A stretch of 64,000 bases of DNA from Chlorobiota bacterium (GTDB taxonomy: Bacteria; Bacteroidota; Ignavibacteria; OLB7). Location: the NCBI GenBank assembly GCA_016700335.1, contig CP065014.1, positions 781,001-845,000 on the forward strand. The letters run 5' to 3'. Positions 47,001-56,525 of this stretch are shown here, piece by piece. Made by a program: the position numbers and the translations under genes. Under the pieces are notes generated by a model that searched no databases, was not told the origin of the DNA, and was given only the letters and a program-made list of their open reading frames with translations. Position 1 is the first letter of the stretch. The number at the start of each line of letters is the position of its first letter.

Positions 47001-47412
47001 TTCTTTCGACTTTGATGGGACAGATGATTTTTGTAGTGATACATCTTTGCAGATCAGAATATGGAAGAATTACGGTGATGGATTTGAAAAAGTTTGGGAT
47101 AAAATAATGAAAACTGAAATCGATGACAAAGTTAAGAAGAAATTAAAAGATAGAGATCCGGAAATCATTCTTTTTGCATTAATAGGAGTTATTATTACTC
47201 TTCTGGGATATCTCGTTATAGGATTTATTGTTTCCCTTATAGCATGGATACTCTCCTGGTTTTACCACCAGACAGACTTTTTAGGAACTAACAATTTTAT
47301 CTTTTCAAAATCCGACTGGTTTGGGGCAAATCCAAGTTCAGTGAATAGAAGTAATAATAATATTGTGGAACATGAAGTCAAAACATTATTAAAAGTAAAT
47401 CAAATACCTTAA
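44074..47412 (+). CDS. Large secreted protein with Ig-like and InlB-B-like repeats and C-terminal membrane segment
   Basis: 1112 residues from ATG 44074 (MKKINLSIRAKAIVLLMLIQF...YAQ is the signal peptide; an upstream in-frame start at 43999 is less likely). The N-terminal part starts PPAWISSPADNATNVQLLPT, typical of a bacterial Ig-like (SbsA-type) domain. Later segments with W(L/I)xxxAP and HWSYGSP resemble divergent InlB B-repeats. Near the C-terminus a long hydrophobic stretch (ALIGVIITLLGYLVIGFIVS) could anchor the protein, which is unusual beside T9SS-tailed neighbours. The 47435 gene follows by 22 nt. Ligand unknown. Confidence 0.75.
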   Translation: MKKINLSIRAKAIVLLMLIQFSYGSYAQSPPAWISSPADNATNVQLLPTITIRTHTAIDSSRVTWQYPNLANSVNQNPVPQTLQVIPRILSDSLADSLHKYLSVPGKYVLVDDTTLKFTPSIPLIPSMEYVAVIKNLWVGSGGITTGPQTYFNASGYVVSFKTIPSVHKLLFSSLPQNGYIKCSDSIKLVFNRKINSLTTPLGNLVKFKKLDSSNIDANSITHHFYSDVTVPIWIGGIDSNTIFVKPGPALENSSLTMTVYTDYLNGDSTTRKEYAVHKKDAFKLNMNISAPAGSDSNRIWGLISIPKGDNYFISGEQVTLSAAENDSVYSFVKWLCPENPAINNSTESVVKFSYGCSELRDIKITAVYKKFDSIEVVVSAPTNGQIKVFNSSLALLGGAGNYKIAPNEQIQLVSIPDSNYEHFGWITNDAPLNSMIGSGSPPIDNTLKIQNKGKYGNLIEVTSDIDPGLPKAKQYCASLSFEWLIDEGCKSVNSLPGFGNVTLETDDPFASIPINIDLTGTCYQIEGIMNNGVPTQFTPPVQVLLSSVPVGRAPNCNSVVVFISRVKCKFDLTTYLNNRKASEIGYKKEVDGSGHLTDVTVKIYHKCGERRELIGYSGYANQQNTSVTNMIYDIRRGIEVAYIELPCGEEIELEAVKDIREEGFNFSHWSYGSPMTKYVRPSPPETPTFSFVLDRDKSAIAIFREEFRLRKIGFYQNNAIPWSGGDVSWYSTKILNALSKAGEMPEDINIYLTAIEMNTYAPVGETPNVQTNWVRYGTEIQYQFNEPVNKSSISETNWWRLYCMDESLRFDIGYSGSQKVIYTPKSQYLTWSNEDKRVTQKLLTTESNPRIGNGAEYGISYMEKFRIRTEGITNLSGEHIWNPGTYYAETEMPGVNLFLHSVRPTATSGDGPLEAYTLYDAGIRDVVSGSSYALDGKVPEWCYDEIKAGSKLVYNKKMISKDKLSRTDLVTADISSFDFDGTDDFCSDTSLQIRIWKNYGDGFEKVWDKIMKTEIDDKVKKKLKDRDPEIILFALIGVIITLLGYLVIGFIVSLIAWILSWFYHQTDFLGTNNFIFSKSDWFGANPSSVNRSNNNIVEHEVKTLLKVNQIP

Positions 47413-47434
47413 GAAATAAATTTAATTAAAAAAT

Positions 47435-47833
47435 ATGAAACATATAATAAAAAGAGTTTTACTTATATTCTCGATTATAGGTTCTTCTTTTACAATGTCA
47501 AAAGCATCTACCACAGAGGTTCAACCTTATGGTGGCGAAAATTGTGCAAGAACTTTTACAGCAAAATGGGATTCTACAAGGTTCCAGGGACATATAGAAA
47601 TATGGCTTTGGAATGCACAAACAGGGTGGTGGTATTGCATATCTGAAATGACCCCTGCCACAGCAGAGTCTTTCACAATCAACTTACCTAATACTATACC
47701 AGATGGAAATATGTATAGAATAATGATTCAAGACTTCACAAATCATTCTAACAAAGTGTTAAGCGAAGGTTTTTTCACTATTTATACACCAATTTACTCA
47801 CCTCCAAATGGCAATGGTGGGGTAATAAATTAA
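47435..47833 (+). CDS. Small secreted protein, Ser-Thr-rich GPI-like/sandwich type
   Basis: 132 residues with a signal peptide (KRVLLIFSIIGSSFTMSKAS). The mature part has a beta-sandwich look: KWDSTRFQGHIEIWLWNAQTG followed by NTIPDGNMYRIMIQD resembles the ligand-free Ser-Thr-rich (Kre9/KNH-like) domain found in Bacteroidota surface proteins. No T9SS tail. Same operon as the 44074 gene and followed by a terminator. Confidence 0.6.
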   Translation: MKHIIKRVLLIFSIIGSSFTMSKASTTEVQPYGGENCARTFTAKWDSTRFQGHIEIWLWNAQTGWWYCISEMTPATAESFTINLPNTIPDGNMYRIMIQDFTNHSNKVLSEGFFTIYTPIYSPPNGNGGVIN

Positions 47834-47847
47834 CAGTTATTTCAAAT

Positions 47848-47895
47848 AGCCCCTCCGATCAAAATATTTAAATTTAGAGGGGCTTGATTTTTTTT
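47848..47895 (+). terminator. Intrinsic terminator
   Basis: AGCCCCTC (47848-47855) pairs with GAGGGGCT (47877-47884), followed by a run of eight T. It ends the 44074-47435 operon. Confidence 0.8.
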
Positions 47896-48132
47896 GAATT
47901 AGCATAAAAAAGAATCATTTTATATTTGTTGGGGTATTAGTTTGGTGTTTGGTGTTGGATACATAGTTTATAATCTTATGACTATGGTGAATGTTTCGGA
48001 TAAATTCAGCATAAACTTTAATTAAAATATGATTATACTATTATTAATATTTTTAGCAAATCGTCTGAATGTTACTTGAAAAATTTAAACAATTATTACT
48101 ATTTAACAATTTTTATTTCTCCATTAAATATC

Positions 48133-48837
48133 ATGAAAAATTTTCTATTAATTATTCCATTATTTTTTATCTGTGCTAATCTTGCAAGCTCTCAAACCCG
48201 CATGCAGACATATATCACAACTGATTCAGGACAACAACGTGGGGTAATTACAAAGGCTGAGCAAGATAGCATTGTGCTACGCTATAAAACCGAGAAAGGA
48301 GATAGTAGCATAAAAACTTTTCATGTTTCACAAATTAAATTTATGGAGACAACAGAATATGTTCCTACTTCATATTACTCTCTAGGCATTGTTATTGGCT
48401 CACCCGGCATATTCAATTTAAGTGGTGGGTATTTGAGTGAAAGAATTGGTGGACGACTTACTGCTGGTTTTGGACCGAGTAATTATGGATTTGCCCTGGA
48501 TATTACCAATACATTTTATAACAGAAAACATACTTCAATAACATCTTTTCTTCGTGGTCAATATGAATATCTAAAAGAATATGACAGCACTATAACCACC
48601 TTCGATTCAACTTTTAAAACTGAACATAAATACACAATTTTTCAAGGTCCGAGCATATTGTTTGGATTAGATTTAAACTACTATGGTTTTTATATTGGGT
48701 ATGGGTTTGGTTATGGTAAGAATTCTTTCTTTAGTCGCAACTTTGAAAGAGATGCAAATGATAAACTTTACATTGATCCAAACAAATGGGGATTTGCCTT
48801 AGTAGCAAACTTGGGGTATGTGTATGAATTTAAGTGA
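48133..48837 (+). CDS. Probable outer-membrane beta-barrel protein
   Basis: 234 residues from ATG 48133 with signal peptide MKNFLLIIPLFFICANLASSQ. After a short N-terminal domain (VITKAEQDSIVLRYKTEKGD) the rest alternates hydrophobic and polar residues with many Tyr/Gly/Phe (YYSLGIVIGSPGIFNLSGGY, YGFYIGYGFGYG) and ends in an aromatic strand (GYVYEFK), as in small outer-membrane barrels. Monocistronic. Function unknown. Confidence 0.65.
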   Translation: MKNFLLIIPLFFICANLASSQTRMQTYITTDSGQQRGVITKAEQDSIVLRYKTEKGDSSIKTFHVSQIKFMETTEYVPTSYYSLGIVIGSPGIFNLSGGYLSERIGGRLTAGFGPSNYGFALDITNTFYNRKHTSITSFLRGQYEYLKEYDSTITTFDSTFKTEHKYTIFQGPSILFGLDLNYYGFYIGYGFGYGKNSFFSRNFERDANDKLYIDPNKWGFALVANLGYVYEFK

Positions 48838-48999
48838 TAGATAAAAACAAGCTGCAAAACATTGATGAAGAAAATTTTAGAATTTATGGCTGATAACCTG
48901 AGAACTAACAACATTATGTCTTATACTTAAATGAGCATTAAAAATAAATATGACCCAAATTTTAAATGGCTATTACCTAATGTGTCATATAACATTTCT

Positions 49000-51900
49000 A
49001 TGAAAACTTTTTTTCTTCTTTTCCTATTTATTTTTTCTTCGCAGCTGCAAGCCCAATCAATCGCTTTATTTGATATTGATTCCACTTATTTCCCTGTTAT
49101 CAAGGGGAAATTTTACGTAAACCCACAAGCAAATTACGCCATAGATGATTTTAGAATTGTGGAAAACGGAATACAGAGAAAAATTTTAAAAATTGACTGC
49201 CCAACACCTAAAAAAGCAAAAACCACCTCTGTTGTTATTAGTTGTGATGTGTCAGCTTCGATTCATTGGATAAATACAATGAAGTATTATGTTGCATTTA
49301 ATGACAAATATATATCCTCATACATATTCAACCCATCTGAGTTTTCGTTGCAGATGTGTGATGATACTCCAGTATTGTTGACCGATTTTGTAAAGAACAG
49401 AGATAAAGCATATTTGGCAGCAAGAGGCTTACAAGAAGGAGATAATAACGATTTTTATGCACAACTTCTAAACTCCCCAAATGGTGCGTTAAGAATAGCC
49501 AGCTATGGCTTAGAAAAAAGATATGTAATACTGCTAACCGATGGTGCTTGGTATCCTATGCCTAAACCAGAGATAGATGAATGTATTGATGTATGTAGGA
49601 GGTTAGGAATAACATTTTATGCAGGTGTTTTGTATGATAACATAGAATACAAGGGTTGGATTTCTGAATCATTAGACGAAATAGCAAAAGCAACTGGTGG
49701 AAAGTTGTATATGGGTTATGGTTCAAAAGAAAAAGCGGAGGAACTTGCCTTTAAAATACAGGGTGAAATTCAAGGAGTAAAGCCATGCGAAATAGAGTGG
49801 TTAAGCGGCGAAGACTGTACCCAACGCCGTGAGGTAACAATAGAGGTAGTAGGTAAAAACTTAAAAACGAACACATGGTTCACCGCGCCCAAAACGCTTG
49901 CCCCGGAGATTATAACAAATCCAGTTACTTTGAGTTTTTATAATATTGCTCCGCCACAAATTCAAGAAAAAGAAATTACAATAACAGCACAAAATATGAG
50001 AGTGCAGGTAAGTAAAATAAAATTAAGTAATAATAGTTTTGAAATTGTAAGTGGTAATGCCCCTTTTGCGTTGAATGTTGGGGAAAGCCGTAAAATGATA
50101 GTTAGATTTATTCCAAAGGATTCATCATATACAACTTGCAGGTTTGACTTTGAAAGCAATGCCTGCCAAAAACCGAGTTTTTATGCTGTTGGTGGGTTCA
50201 GAGGTGTGCGCCCAACAAAGCCCGATTTGAGAATTACATTTCCAAATGGTGGTGAAAAACTTGGTGTGGGTGAAATTAGAGATATTAAATGGTCTGGTAT
50301 TCCAGTTGAAGATAGCGTAGGTTTAGAGTTCAGCATTGACTCAGGAAAAAATTGGAACAGCATCACAAAAGGTGTAAATGGTGAAAGTTATAGTTGGTTG
50401 GTGCCAAACAGCCCAAGTAATAGCTGTGTTGTTAAGGTAACACAGTTATTAAAAGAGGAGGATAAGACAAGATCTATTTTTCCTTTCACAAGTGAGATTC
50501 TGAGATATAGCCCAGACGGGAACAAATTAATTGGTAGCGACAGTGGCAGGGTTTTTATTTACGACCTGATAACGCTCACAAAAAAATTAATTATGCCTTT
50601 TGATAAAGCCCACCAATTTGACTCTGGCGAACTACCTGATATCAAAGATGCCTTAATCACAAATGACGGAAATTATATTGTAGTGGCAAGCAGTAATGAC
50701 TGGGGGCGCAGAGTAGAGATACGTTCGGCCAAGAGTGGAGATTTGATTAAATACTGGTATTATCCTACTTGGGATGGATATACTCGTGAGCCAGATACGG
50801 CGGACTTTACAGCAGAAAAACTTTACAATATCGGAGATAGTGTATTTGCAGTTGGGATTAATAATTACGGTTCAATTGGTGTGTGGAATGTGTTTAGTGG
50901 TATAACGGTTTCGAAAATAAGAACCAGTAATTTTAATAATAATTTTATTTTATCGCCAAATGGCTCGTTGCTTTGTCTGTTTAATGAGGGAACTAATGAT
51001 ACCCTTATTATGTTTGACGTAAAGAAAAGGGATACTCTTTACACCAAAATTTCTTCTAAGTGGGAGGGACATCGCCCTTTAGCCTTTTCACCTGATTCAA
51101 AAAAAATTCTTTCAATGAATACAAATAACCTATTTATGGCAGATGTAATCAACTTTAATATAACTGCTCAGACAAAAAAATTAAGTAATGGAATAATAAA
51201 AGCTAATTTCAGTCCAGATGGGGCAATAATTGCTGTGAGTGAAGGTGAGTTTTATTCAAGGACGATTCCAACACTATATAATCCTAACGACCTTTCATAT
51301 TTGAACAAAAGCGTAATGAAAACTTTTGGTGTATGGCATGAGACCTCAATCTATGATGTTCAGTTTTCACCTGATAGTAAGTGGCTGGCTGGGCTTGATA
51401 TAGATTCAAGGCTTAATCTATGGAATTTAGATGATACACCAATTCAATATGATCTATCAGATTCGTTATGGTCAATTGTTACCCCCACCGCTGTTACAAT
51501 TCAAGATATTGATATGGGGAAAGTATTAATTGGTAGTAAAAAAGATTCCCTTGTTACTGCATTTATTCAAAATAATTCCGGAGTAATTGTTAAAATAAAT
51601 TCCGTATCAATTAATGGTAGTAACCCTTCGGAATTCCTTGCGGTAACTGCCAAAGAAGGCTTTGAACTTGGGGTGAATGAGACTCGTTCAATAGAGTTCA
51701 GGTTTTCCCCAACAACACAAGGTTTACGTTCAGCACAAATAAATTTCACAATGCAAAGTGGTGTGTTATCAACTCACATCTACGGCGAGGGTGTAGCACC
51801 AGTAATTTCTATACCAACTAAAGTAATAGATTTTGGTGCGGTTGAATTATATGATAAAAAAGATACAACAATTGTAACATCAATAAAAAACATTGGGACA

Positions 51901-52803
51901 GCACCACTTGTATTTAATTCACTCACAAATAATGGAATTGATAATGTGCAGTTCAAACTAATAAGTGATAGCACAGAATTTATACTCTCACCAAACGAAA
52001 TGAAAACTTTACAATTGCGTTTTTCACCTGTAAGCATTGGCAGAACAAATGGGGCAATAAGTATTAATTACTTGGGCATTGGTTCTCCTGCTAAAATTTA
52101 TTTGTATGGTCAGGGGCTTGGTGGCACAGTTAGCACCCCACATGATTCGGGTGCGCCAAATGATAAAAAATATATTCCATTGTTGCTCAAAGGGGCAAGA
52201 AATTATTTAATTAAAAATGGGAACACAAAATTTCGTGCAGAGCTAAGTTATGATAATTCAGTATTATTTGCAAGTGAATTTAGTGCAACCAAGTTAGATA
52301 TTGGGTTAAGAAAAATTACAATAGAAAAACAATGGGACGGGTTAAGCGATACCTTAGCAAAAATACCAATAACTGTCTGCTTGGGTAACAAAGATTTCAC
52401 AGAGATAAAGATTGAAAAATTTAATTGGTTAGATGCAAACTCAACTCCAATTAATTATGAGGTTCCGACATATAATGGTAGCTTTAAAGTGCTGAATATA
52501 TGCGCTTCTGGTGGCACAAGAAGGTTTATATCAAACAATGGAAATTTATTTTTAAAGGTTATTGAATCAGGTATAGATAACAAAAAAATCAATATAGAAT
52601 TTGGAATAATTGAAGACGGGAGAACTAAAATATATCTTACAAATTCAATAGGAGAAATGGTCTCAATTGTGTTAGATGAAGAACTAAAAAACGGAACTTA
52701 TAATTTGAGCGATATACTACCAAAAGGGTTATCAAGTGGGTTTTACAATTGCATACTTCAAACTGCAAACCATTTGCTAAACTGTAAAATTATTATTCGT
52801 TAA
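49000..52803 (+). CDS. VWA / WD-like / choice-of-anchor D surface protein with T9SS-type tail
   Basis: 1267 residues from ATG 49000 (MKTFFLLFLFIFSSQLQAQS signal peptide). Around residues 70-260 lies a von Willebrand A-like domain with a DxSxS MIDAS motif (ISCDVSASI) and the VILLTDGAW segment. The middle contains WD40-like blades (LRYSPDGNKLIGSDSG, VQFSPDSKWLAGLD). Two ASH/choice-of-anchor D repeats follow (DIDMGKVLIGS..., DFGAVELYDKK... with EFRFSPTTQG and QLRFSPVSIG). The end (LPKGLSSGFYNCILQTANHLLNCKIIIR) has T9SS type A character. Likely a large surface adhesin or scaffold. A short copy of its 3' region lies at 52893. Confidence 0.82.
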   Translation: MKTFFLLFLFIFSSQLQAQSIALFDIDSTYFPVIKGKFYVNPQANYAIDDFRIVENGIQRKILKIDCPTPKKAKTTSVVISCDVSASIHWINTMKYYVAFNDKYISSYIFNPSEFSLQMCDDTPVLLTDFVKNRDKAYLAARGLQEGDNNDFYAQLLNSPNGALRIASYGLEKRYVILLTDGAWYPMPKPEIDECIDVCRRLGITFYAGVLYDNIEYKGWISESLDEIAKATGGKLYMGYGSKEKAEELAFKIQGEIQGVKPCEIEWLSGEDCTQRREVTIEVVGKNLKTNTWFTAPKTLAPEIITNPVTLSFYNIAPPQIQEKEITITAQNMRVQVSKIKLSNNSFEIVSGNAPFALNVGESRKMIVRFIPKDSSYTTCRFDFESNACQKPSFYAVGGFRGVRPTKPDLRITFPNGGEKLGVGEIRDIKWSGIPVEDSVGLEFSIDSGKNWNSITKGVNGESYSWLVPNSPSNSCVVKVTQLLKEEDKTRSIFPFTSEILRYSPDGNKLIGSDSGRVFIYDLITLTKKLIMPFDKAHQFDSGELPDIKDALITNDGNYIVVASSNDWGRRVEIRSAKSGDLIKYWYYPTWDGYTREPDTADFTAEKLYNIGDSVFAVGINNYGSIGVWNVFSGITVSKIRTSNFNNNFILSPNGSLLCLFNEGTNDTLIMFDVKKRDTLYTKISSKWEGHRPLAFSPDSKKILSMNTNNLFMADVINFNITAQTKKLSNGIIKANFSPDGAIIAVSEGEFYSRTIPTLYNPNDLSYLNKSVMKTFGVWHETSIYDVQFSPDSKWLAGLDIDSRLNLWNLDDTPIQYDLSDSLWSIVTPTAVTIQDIDMGKVLIGSKKDSLVTAFIQNNSGVIVKINSVSINGSNPSEFLAVTAKEGFELGVNETRSIEFRFSPTTQGLRSAQINFTMQSGVLSTHIYGEGVAPVISIPTKVIDFGAVELYDKKDTTIVTSIKNIGTAPLVFNSLTNNGIDNVQFKLISDSTEFILSPNEMKTLQLRFSPVSIGRTNGAISINYLGIGSPAKIYLYGQGLGGTVSTPHDSGAPNDKKYIPLLLKGARNYLIKNGNTKFRAELSYDNSVLFASEFSATKLDIGLRKITIEKQWDGLSDTLAKIPITVCLGNKDFTEIKIEKFNWLDANSTPINYEVPTYNGSFKVLNICASGGTRRFISNNGNLFLKVIESGIDNKKINIEFGIIEDGRTKIYLTNSIGEMVSIVLDEELKNGTYNLSDILPKGLSSGFYNCILQTANHLLNCKIIIR

Positions 52804-52892
52804 TACATACGCAAGCCCTAAAGTGTTATGGGGGTTCTATAAAGAAAAACAACCTAAAAGTTTTGGTTGTGCTACATTGCTGCTATAAGCAT

Positions 52893-52975
52893 TAATTGCT
52901 TGGGTGTTGGCTCACCAGTAAAATTTAGATGTATGGTCAGGGGCTTGGTGTACTATCAACCCGCATAAAATAATG
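52893..52975 (+). pseudogene. Fragment of a second choice-of-anchor D gene
   Basis: The sequence ATTGCTTGGGTGTTGGCTC through ATGGTCAGGGGCTTGGTG closely resembles 52070-52125 inside the preceding gene (coding YLGIGSPAKIYLYGQGLGG) but has no open frame. It is a leftover of a duplicated 3' end. Confidence 0.6.
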
Positions 52976-52997
52976 GCTACACATCTATTGAACTTTT

Positions 52998-53766
52998 TTA
53001 TCTCATAATTGCAATATGCAAAAATGGTGTTATATCATCAAATAGCGACCTTTTTATGCGGTTTATAGGGCTTTTAGGGTTAAAAATAATTTTGGTTTTG
53101 AACTCTGATAAATTATTTAATTGATGATGAAAATATTTATCTTTCATTGCTGAATTATATTTATTGAAATATTTTTCGCTCCTAAATTTTGCTGATAAGA
53201 TTTCTTCGTTTGTATAAAATGGGGTATCAATTATATGAATCTCACCATCAATTTTTAATAATGATAAAAGTTTATTTACCAACAATTTAATGTCAGGAAA
53301 ATATTGCACCGAACATGAAAGAAGTATATAATCAAAAATATTCTCATGAAGGCAATCATCAAATATATCCATATAAGCGAACTTTATGTTTGGCAGATTA
53401 AATACATTATTTGCTTGAGTAAGTTCATACTTGTTAATGTCAATTCCTAACACATAACCTCCGTTAAATGCAGTTGCTATGAGATTTGCAAGCCAACCAT
53501 TGCCACAACCCAAATCAAGCAATTTAAAGTTTTGATTTTTTTTTTCTAATGTAACTAATAAAATTATCAGCAGATTTTTTTCTGATATTCCATTCCTTAA
53601 AATGGACATTGTTTTGTTCAACATTAGGTAGCATCAAAAGTTCCGAATCTGGGTAAACCCTTCCTTCAACTTTGCGTAATATAATATATTCATTCTCAAA
53701 ATCGCTTTCAGATGAATAAAATTTTAGCTTACCAACTTCTTTAATATTTTCTTTTTTGAAATACAT
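52998..53766 (-). pseudogene. Class I SAM-dependent methyltransferase, frameshifted at A10
   Basis: From ATG 53766 (MYFKKENIKEVGKLKFYSS) the frame runs through EGRVYPDSELLMLP and FKEWNIRKKSADNFISYIRK to a stop just after an A10 tract (minus strand, about 53536-53545). Removing one A continues as NQNFKLLDLGCGNGWLANLI, the glycine-rich SAM motif I, then IDINKYE (acidic loop) and FDYILLSCSVQYF. The combined ~255 residues match the usual organisation of this family. A frameshift in the longest homopolymer of the region suggests phase variation or a sequence error. Substrate unknown. Confidence 0.8.
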
Positions 53767-53816
53767 TTTTATTTGGAGTAATTTACAAAAAAAATAATTG
53801 TTACTCACTCAAAAGT

Positions 53817-54161
53817 ATGGTGTCATGGAGCATAATTGCTTTTACTGAGCTAAATCAGAAAACAAAATCTCTTAAAAAAATAGTCTTGCAATTATCAAAA
53901 TTAAATAATATTTTATATCGAATACCTTGGTTTGTTCCCATGCTCTTTTCGCTGTATTTAATTTTAATTTGTGTTAATTATTTTTCGTTCAAACCTGATA
54001 TAAATTTCTTGTTGGTAAAACAAAATTTAGTCAATTATATCCCTTGGCGTAGTGCCTTTTATGTTCATGTATTTGCTGGTATCTTGGTGATGGCAACTGG
54101 TATATTCCGAGCAAGATTTTATGCGGCGTACAGAGGATTGGCAAAAAAATATTCCAGTTGA
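53817..54161 (+). pseudogene. 5' fragment of a DUF2306-like membrane protein
   Basis: 114 codons. NILYRIPWFVPMLFSLYLILICVNY is a first transmembrane helix and YVHVFAGILVMATGIFR is the HxxxG-type start of the next, as in DUF2306 membrane proteins. Similarity ends at GIFR (about 54110), after which the DNA encodes a heparinase-like protein in another frame. The remaining three quarters of the membrane protein are absent. Confidence 0.5.
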
Positions 54162-55575
54162 TGAAGGGGTTAATTGGGCAATGCCAATGGAGGTTGCCAT
54201 TCGCGGATATTGGCTTACAATGGGCTTTGGTTTGTTCCATGGCGCGCCAAATATTTCAAGCCAATGGTGGGCAAATTACCTGAAATTAGTTTATGCACAT
54301 GGAGAACATTTAATAAATAATTTGGAATATTTCCCGAACCTTACAAACCATTATATCTCAAATTGCTTTGGGCTAATTGTATTAGGAAGTATTTTTTATG
54401 AAGAGACTCAAGGCAAGCATTGGTTTGGTGGAGGATACAAAAGATTGCTCACCGAAATTGAAAATCAGGTATTGGAAGATGGAGTTCATTACGAACTTTC
54501 GGTATGTTATCATAGGTTAGTTCTGGAGATGTTCTTAATTTCATCAATGCTCTGTAAGCAAGCTGGTAAGCTATTTCCAGAGTGGGCAATGAATAAAATT
54601 GAAAAAATGTCGGAGTTCCTAAATGATTATGTCCATTGTAGTGATATTGCCCCACAGTTTGGTGATAGTGATGATGGAATAATTCTGCGAACCACCAACG
54701 ACCAAAATATTTATGACCATTCTGACACGCTGGCTCTTGCTGGTGTTATTTTCAAGCGAGAAGATTTTATATTAAATTGCAAAAAAATTTCTCTAAGTGC
54801 AATGATAATTACTGGCACAGAAGGGTACGAATTTTTCCGTTCTGTTAAGAAGAAAATCACAAATAGTAATACCACAAATAAAAATTCAATAAAAGTATAT
54901 AAAAATGGAGGATTCATAATTTTACAAAACGAAAACTATAAAGTGATAATTGATCTTGGGGTAATTGGTTTGCATGGAAATAATGATTCATTGAGCTTTG
55001 CTTTATACACAAAAAATGATGCCATAATTGTTGATACAGGAACATACCGCTATACCTCTGAACCCACACTGCGCAATGCTTTGCGTTCTTCACTTAGCCA
55101 TAATGCTATAACAGTTGATAACAAAGAGATTGCAGAATTTGATGGATTATGGAGAGTGAAAAAAGAGATTAAAAAACCTATTTTTAAAATACTTAATGAT
55201 GATGTAAATAATATGGAAGTTGAAGCGGAGCATTTTGCCTATAACAATTTAGGAGTGAAATATAAGCGTTCATTTTGTTTAAGTAAAAATAGTTTGGTTG
55301 TAATAGACAAAGTTTATACTAAAGAAAAGCATAAAGTATCCCTTAAGTTTATGTTTGATAAAAACTGTAATGCAAGCCTTGATAGGGCTTACAAGGATAT
55401 TGTGAATATCCATACAAGTATTGGTAAACTAAATTTTGAATCTTCAGAAAAATTTGTGGTAACAGATTCGTGGTATTCGCCGAGCTATGGGGTTGCGGTT
55501 TCTACAAAAGTAATTGAGATAAATAATACCATTGAAAATGATGTTCAGATGAAGTATATTTTTAAAATGTTGTAA
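54121..55575 (+). CDS. Heparinase II/III family protein, 5'-truncated
   Basis: 484 residues. The N-terminal alpha-helical part (VDEGVNWAMPMEVAIRGYWL, NHYISNCFGLIVLG, VLEDGVHYELSVCYHRLVLEM) is the toroid domain, and the later part (DSLSFALYTKNDAIIVDTGTYRY, LRSSLSHNAITVDN) is the beta-sandwich heparinase II/III-like domain. Such enzymes eliminate acidic polysaccharides; in surface-polysaccharide clusters related proteins modify alginate-like chains. The frame is open upstream of the ATG to about 54100, where it joins the DUF2306 fragment, so the true N-terminus was lost in a fusion. It sits next to a methyltransferase, suggesting an old polysaccharide locus. Confidence 0.75.
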   Translation: MRRTEDWQKNIPVDEGVNWAMPMEVAIRGYWLTMGFGLFHGAPNISSQWWANYLKLVYAHGEHLINNLEYFPNLTNHYISNCFGLIVLGSIFYEETQGKHWFGGGYKRLLTEIENQVLEDGVHYELSVCYHRLVLEMFLISSMLCKQAGKLFPEWAMNKIEKMSEFLNDYVHCSDIAPQFGDSDDGIILRTTNDQNIYDHSDTLALAGVIFKREDFILNCKKISLSAMIITGTEGYEFFRSVKKKITNSNTTNKNSIKVYKNGGFIILQNENYKVIIDLGVIGLHGNNDSLSFALYTKNDAIIVDTGTYRYTSEPTLRNALRSSLSHNAITVDNKEIAEFDGLWRVKKEIKKPIFKILNDDVNNMEVEAEHFAYNNLGVKYKRSFCLSKNSLVVIDKVYTKEKHKVSLKFMFDKNCNASLDRAYKDIVNIHTSIGKLNFESSEKFVVTDSWYSPSYGVAVSTKVIEINNTIENDVQMKYIFKML

Positions 55576-55634
55576 GTTGTTAGGTGTAACCATATAAATG
55601 CTGTTCTATGCGGCTTATAGGCTGTTTGTTAGTA

Positions 55635-55679
55635 AATAAAATAGCCACTTCAAATTAATATCGAAGTGGCTATTTTATT
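55635..55679. terminator. Bidirectional intrinsic terminator
   Basis: A 17-bp perfect stem (55635-55651 with 55663-55679) with GAAGTGGC and A/T runs on both sides. It separates the convergent heparinase and metzincin genes. Confidence 0.85.
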
Positions 55680-55702
55680 ATTAGATATTCTTAGTTCTCC
55701 GC

Positions 55703-56475
55703 CTACCTTTGCACCACAAATTTTTCTGTTCGCTTTTCTGTTCCTGTTTCTACTGTATAAAAATAATTAACGTTTTCTGTAAGCAACGTGTTGTAATAAA
55801 TTGAATTTTCTCCTGCTGGAAAATTATCTACATCTAAAGCAGTATAAATTTTCTCACCTTTTGCATTATAGATAACTATCTTAATTGATGATGGTTTCTT
55901 CAAAGAAAATTTTATGTTTACTGTATCACGAGCAGGATTTGGGTAAGGTGGTAAGTTCATTGAAATTTGATTCCCATTATTCACATCTCCTATTGGACCA
56001 TTTGGGCAGTATAGCATTTTAAAATAACATTTATCATCCTTGGTTAACTTTTCACGAGTTGGCGGATATGATACACTTGCATTCATAACACCATAACCAC
56101 GTTCACTGCCTGGGCAATCTTCAAAATGAAACAGTCCAAATGTATGACCTATTTCATGCTGTATGACGGGTATCAAATTATTATGTCCGCTATTATCCAC
56201 CTTCCACTGACCGCGTCTTTCTTCAGCTACAATTGATGCATTTACTCTAATTAAAGGTCTGTTCGCATCATTACATGGCGCACTTTCAGTTCCACAACCA
56301 ATAGGAGGTGCATCTGCTATAACTTTCTTTAAGTCCTTATCATCAAAATCTTCCGATCTATAAATAAACTTAATTTTTGGGCAGCATTTTTTGTCGGGTA
56401 TGGGCATATTCTCAAACCCACAAATACAATTCCATTCATAAACTGCTATGTCTATTGCCTTGACTCGTCCTAAAA
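55703..56475 (-). pseudogene. Metzincin T9SS protease, 5'-truncated next to IS3
   Basis: The frame contains a full zinc motif HEIGHTFGLFH, a Met-turn GVMNAS and a T9SS tail (YPNPARDTVNIKF...RTEKFVVQR). Upstream of the first ATG (56407) it still encodes GRVKAIDIAVYEWNCICGFEN, matching DLKTAVDEWNCLC of the 3075 protease, then homology ends at about 56475. The signal peptide and first ~130 residues are missing and an IS3 element starts ~55 bp away. Its tail is the closest relative of the fragment at 11445. Confidence 0.82.
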
Positions 56476-56525
56476 AAAGTTTACAGTTTAATTAATTAAT
56501 CCTACTATTAGTTTACAGTTTCTAT

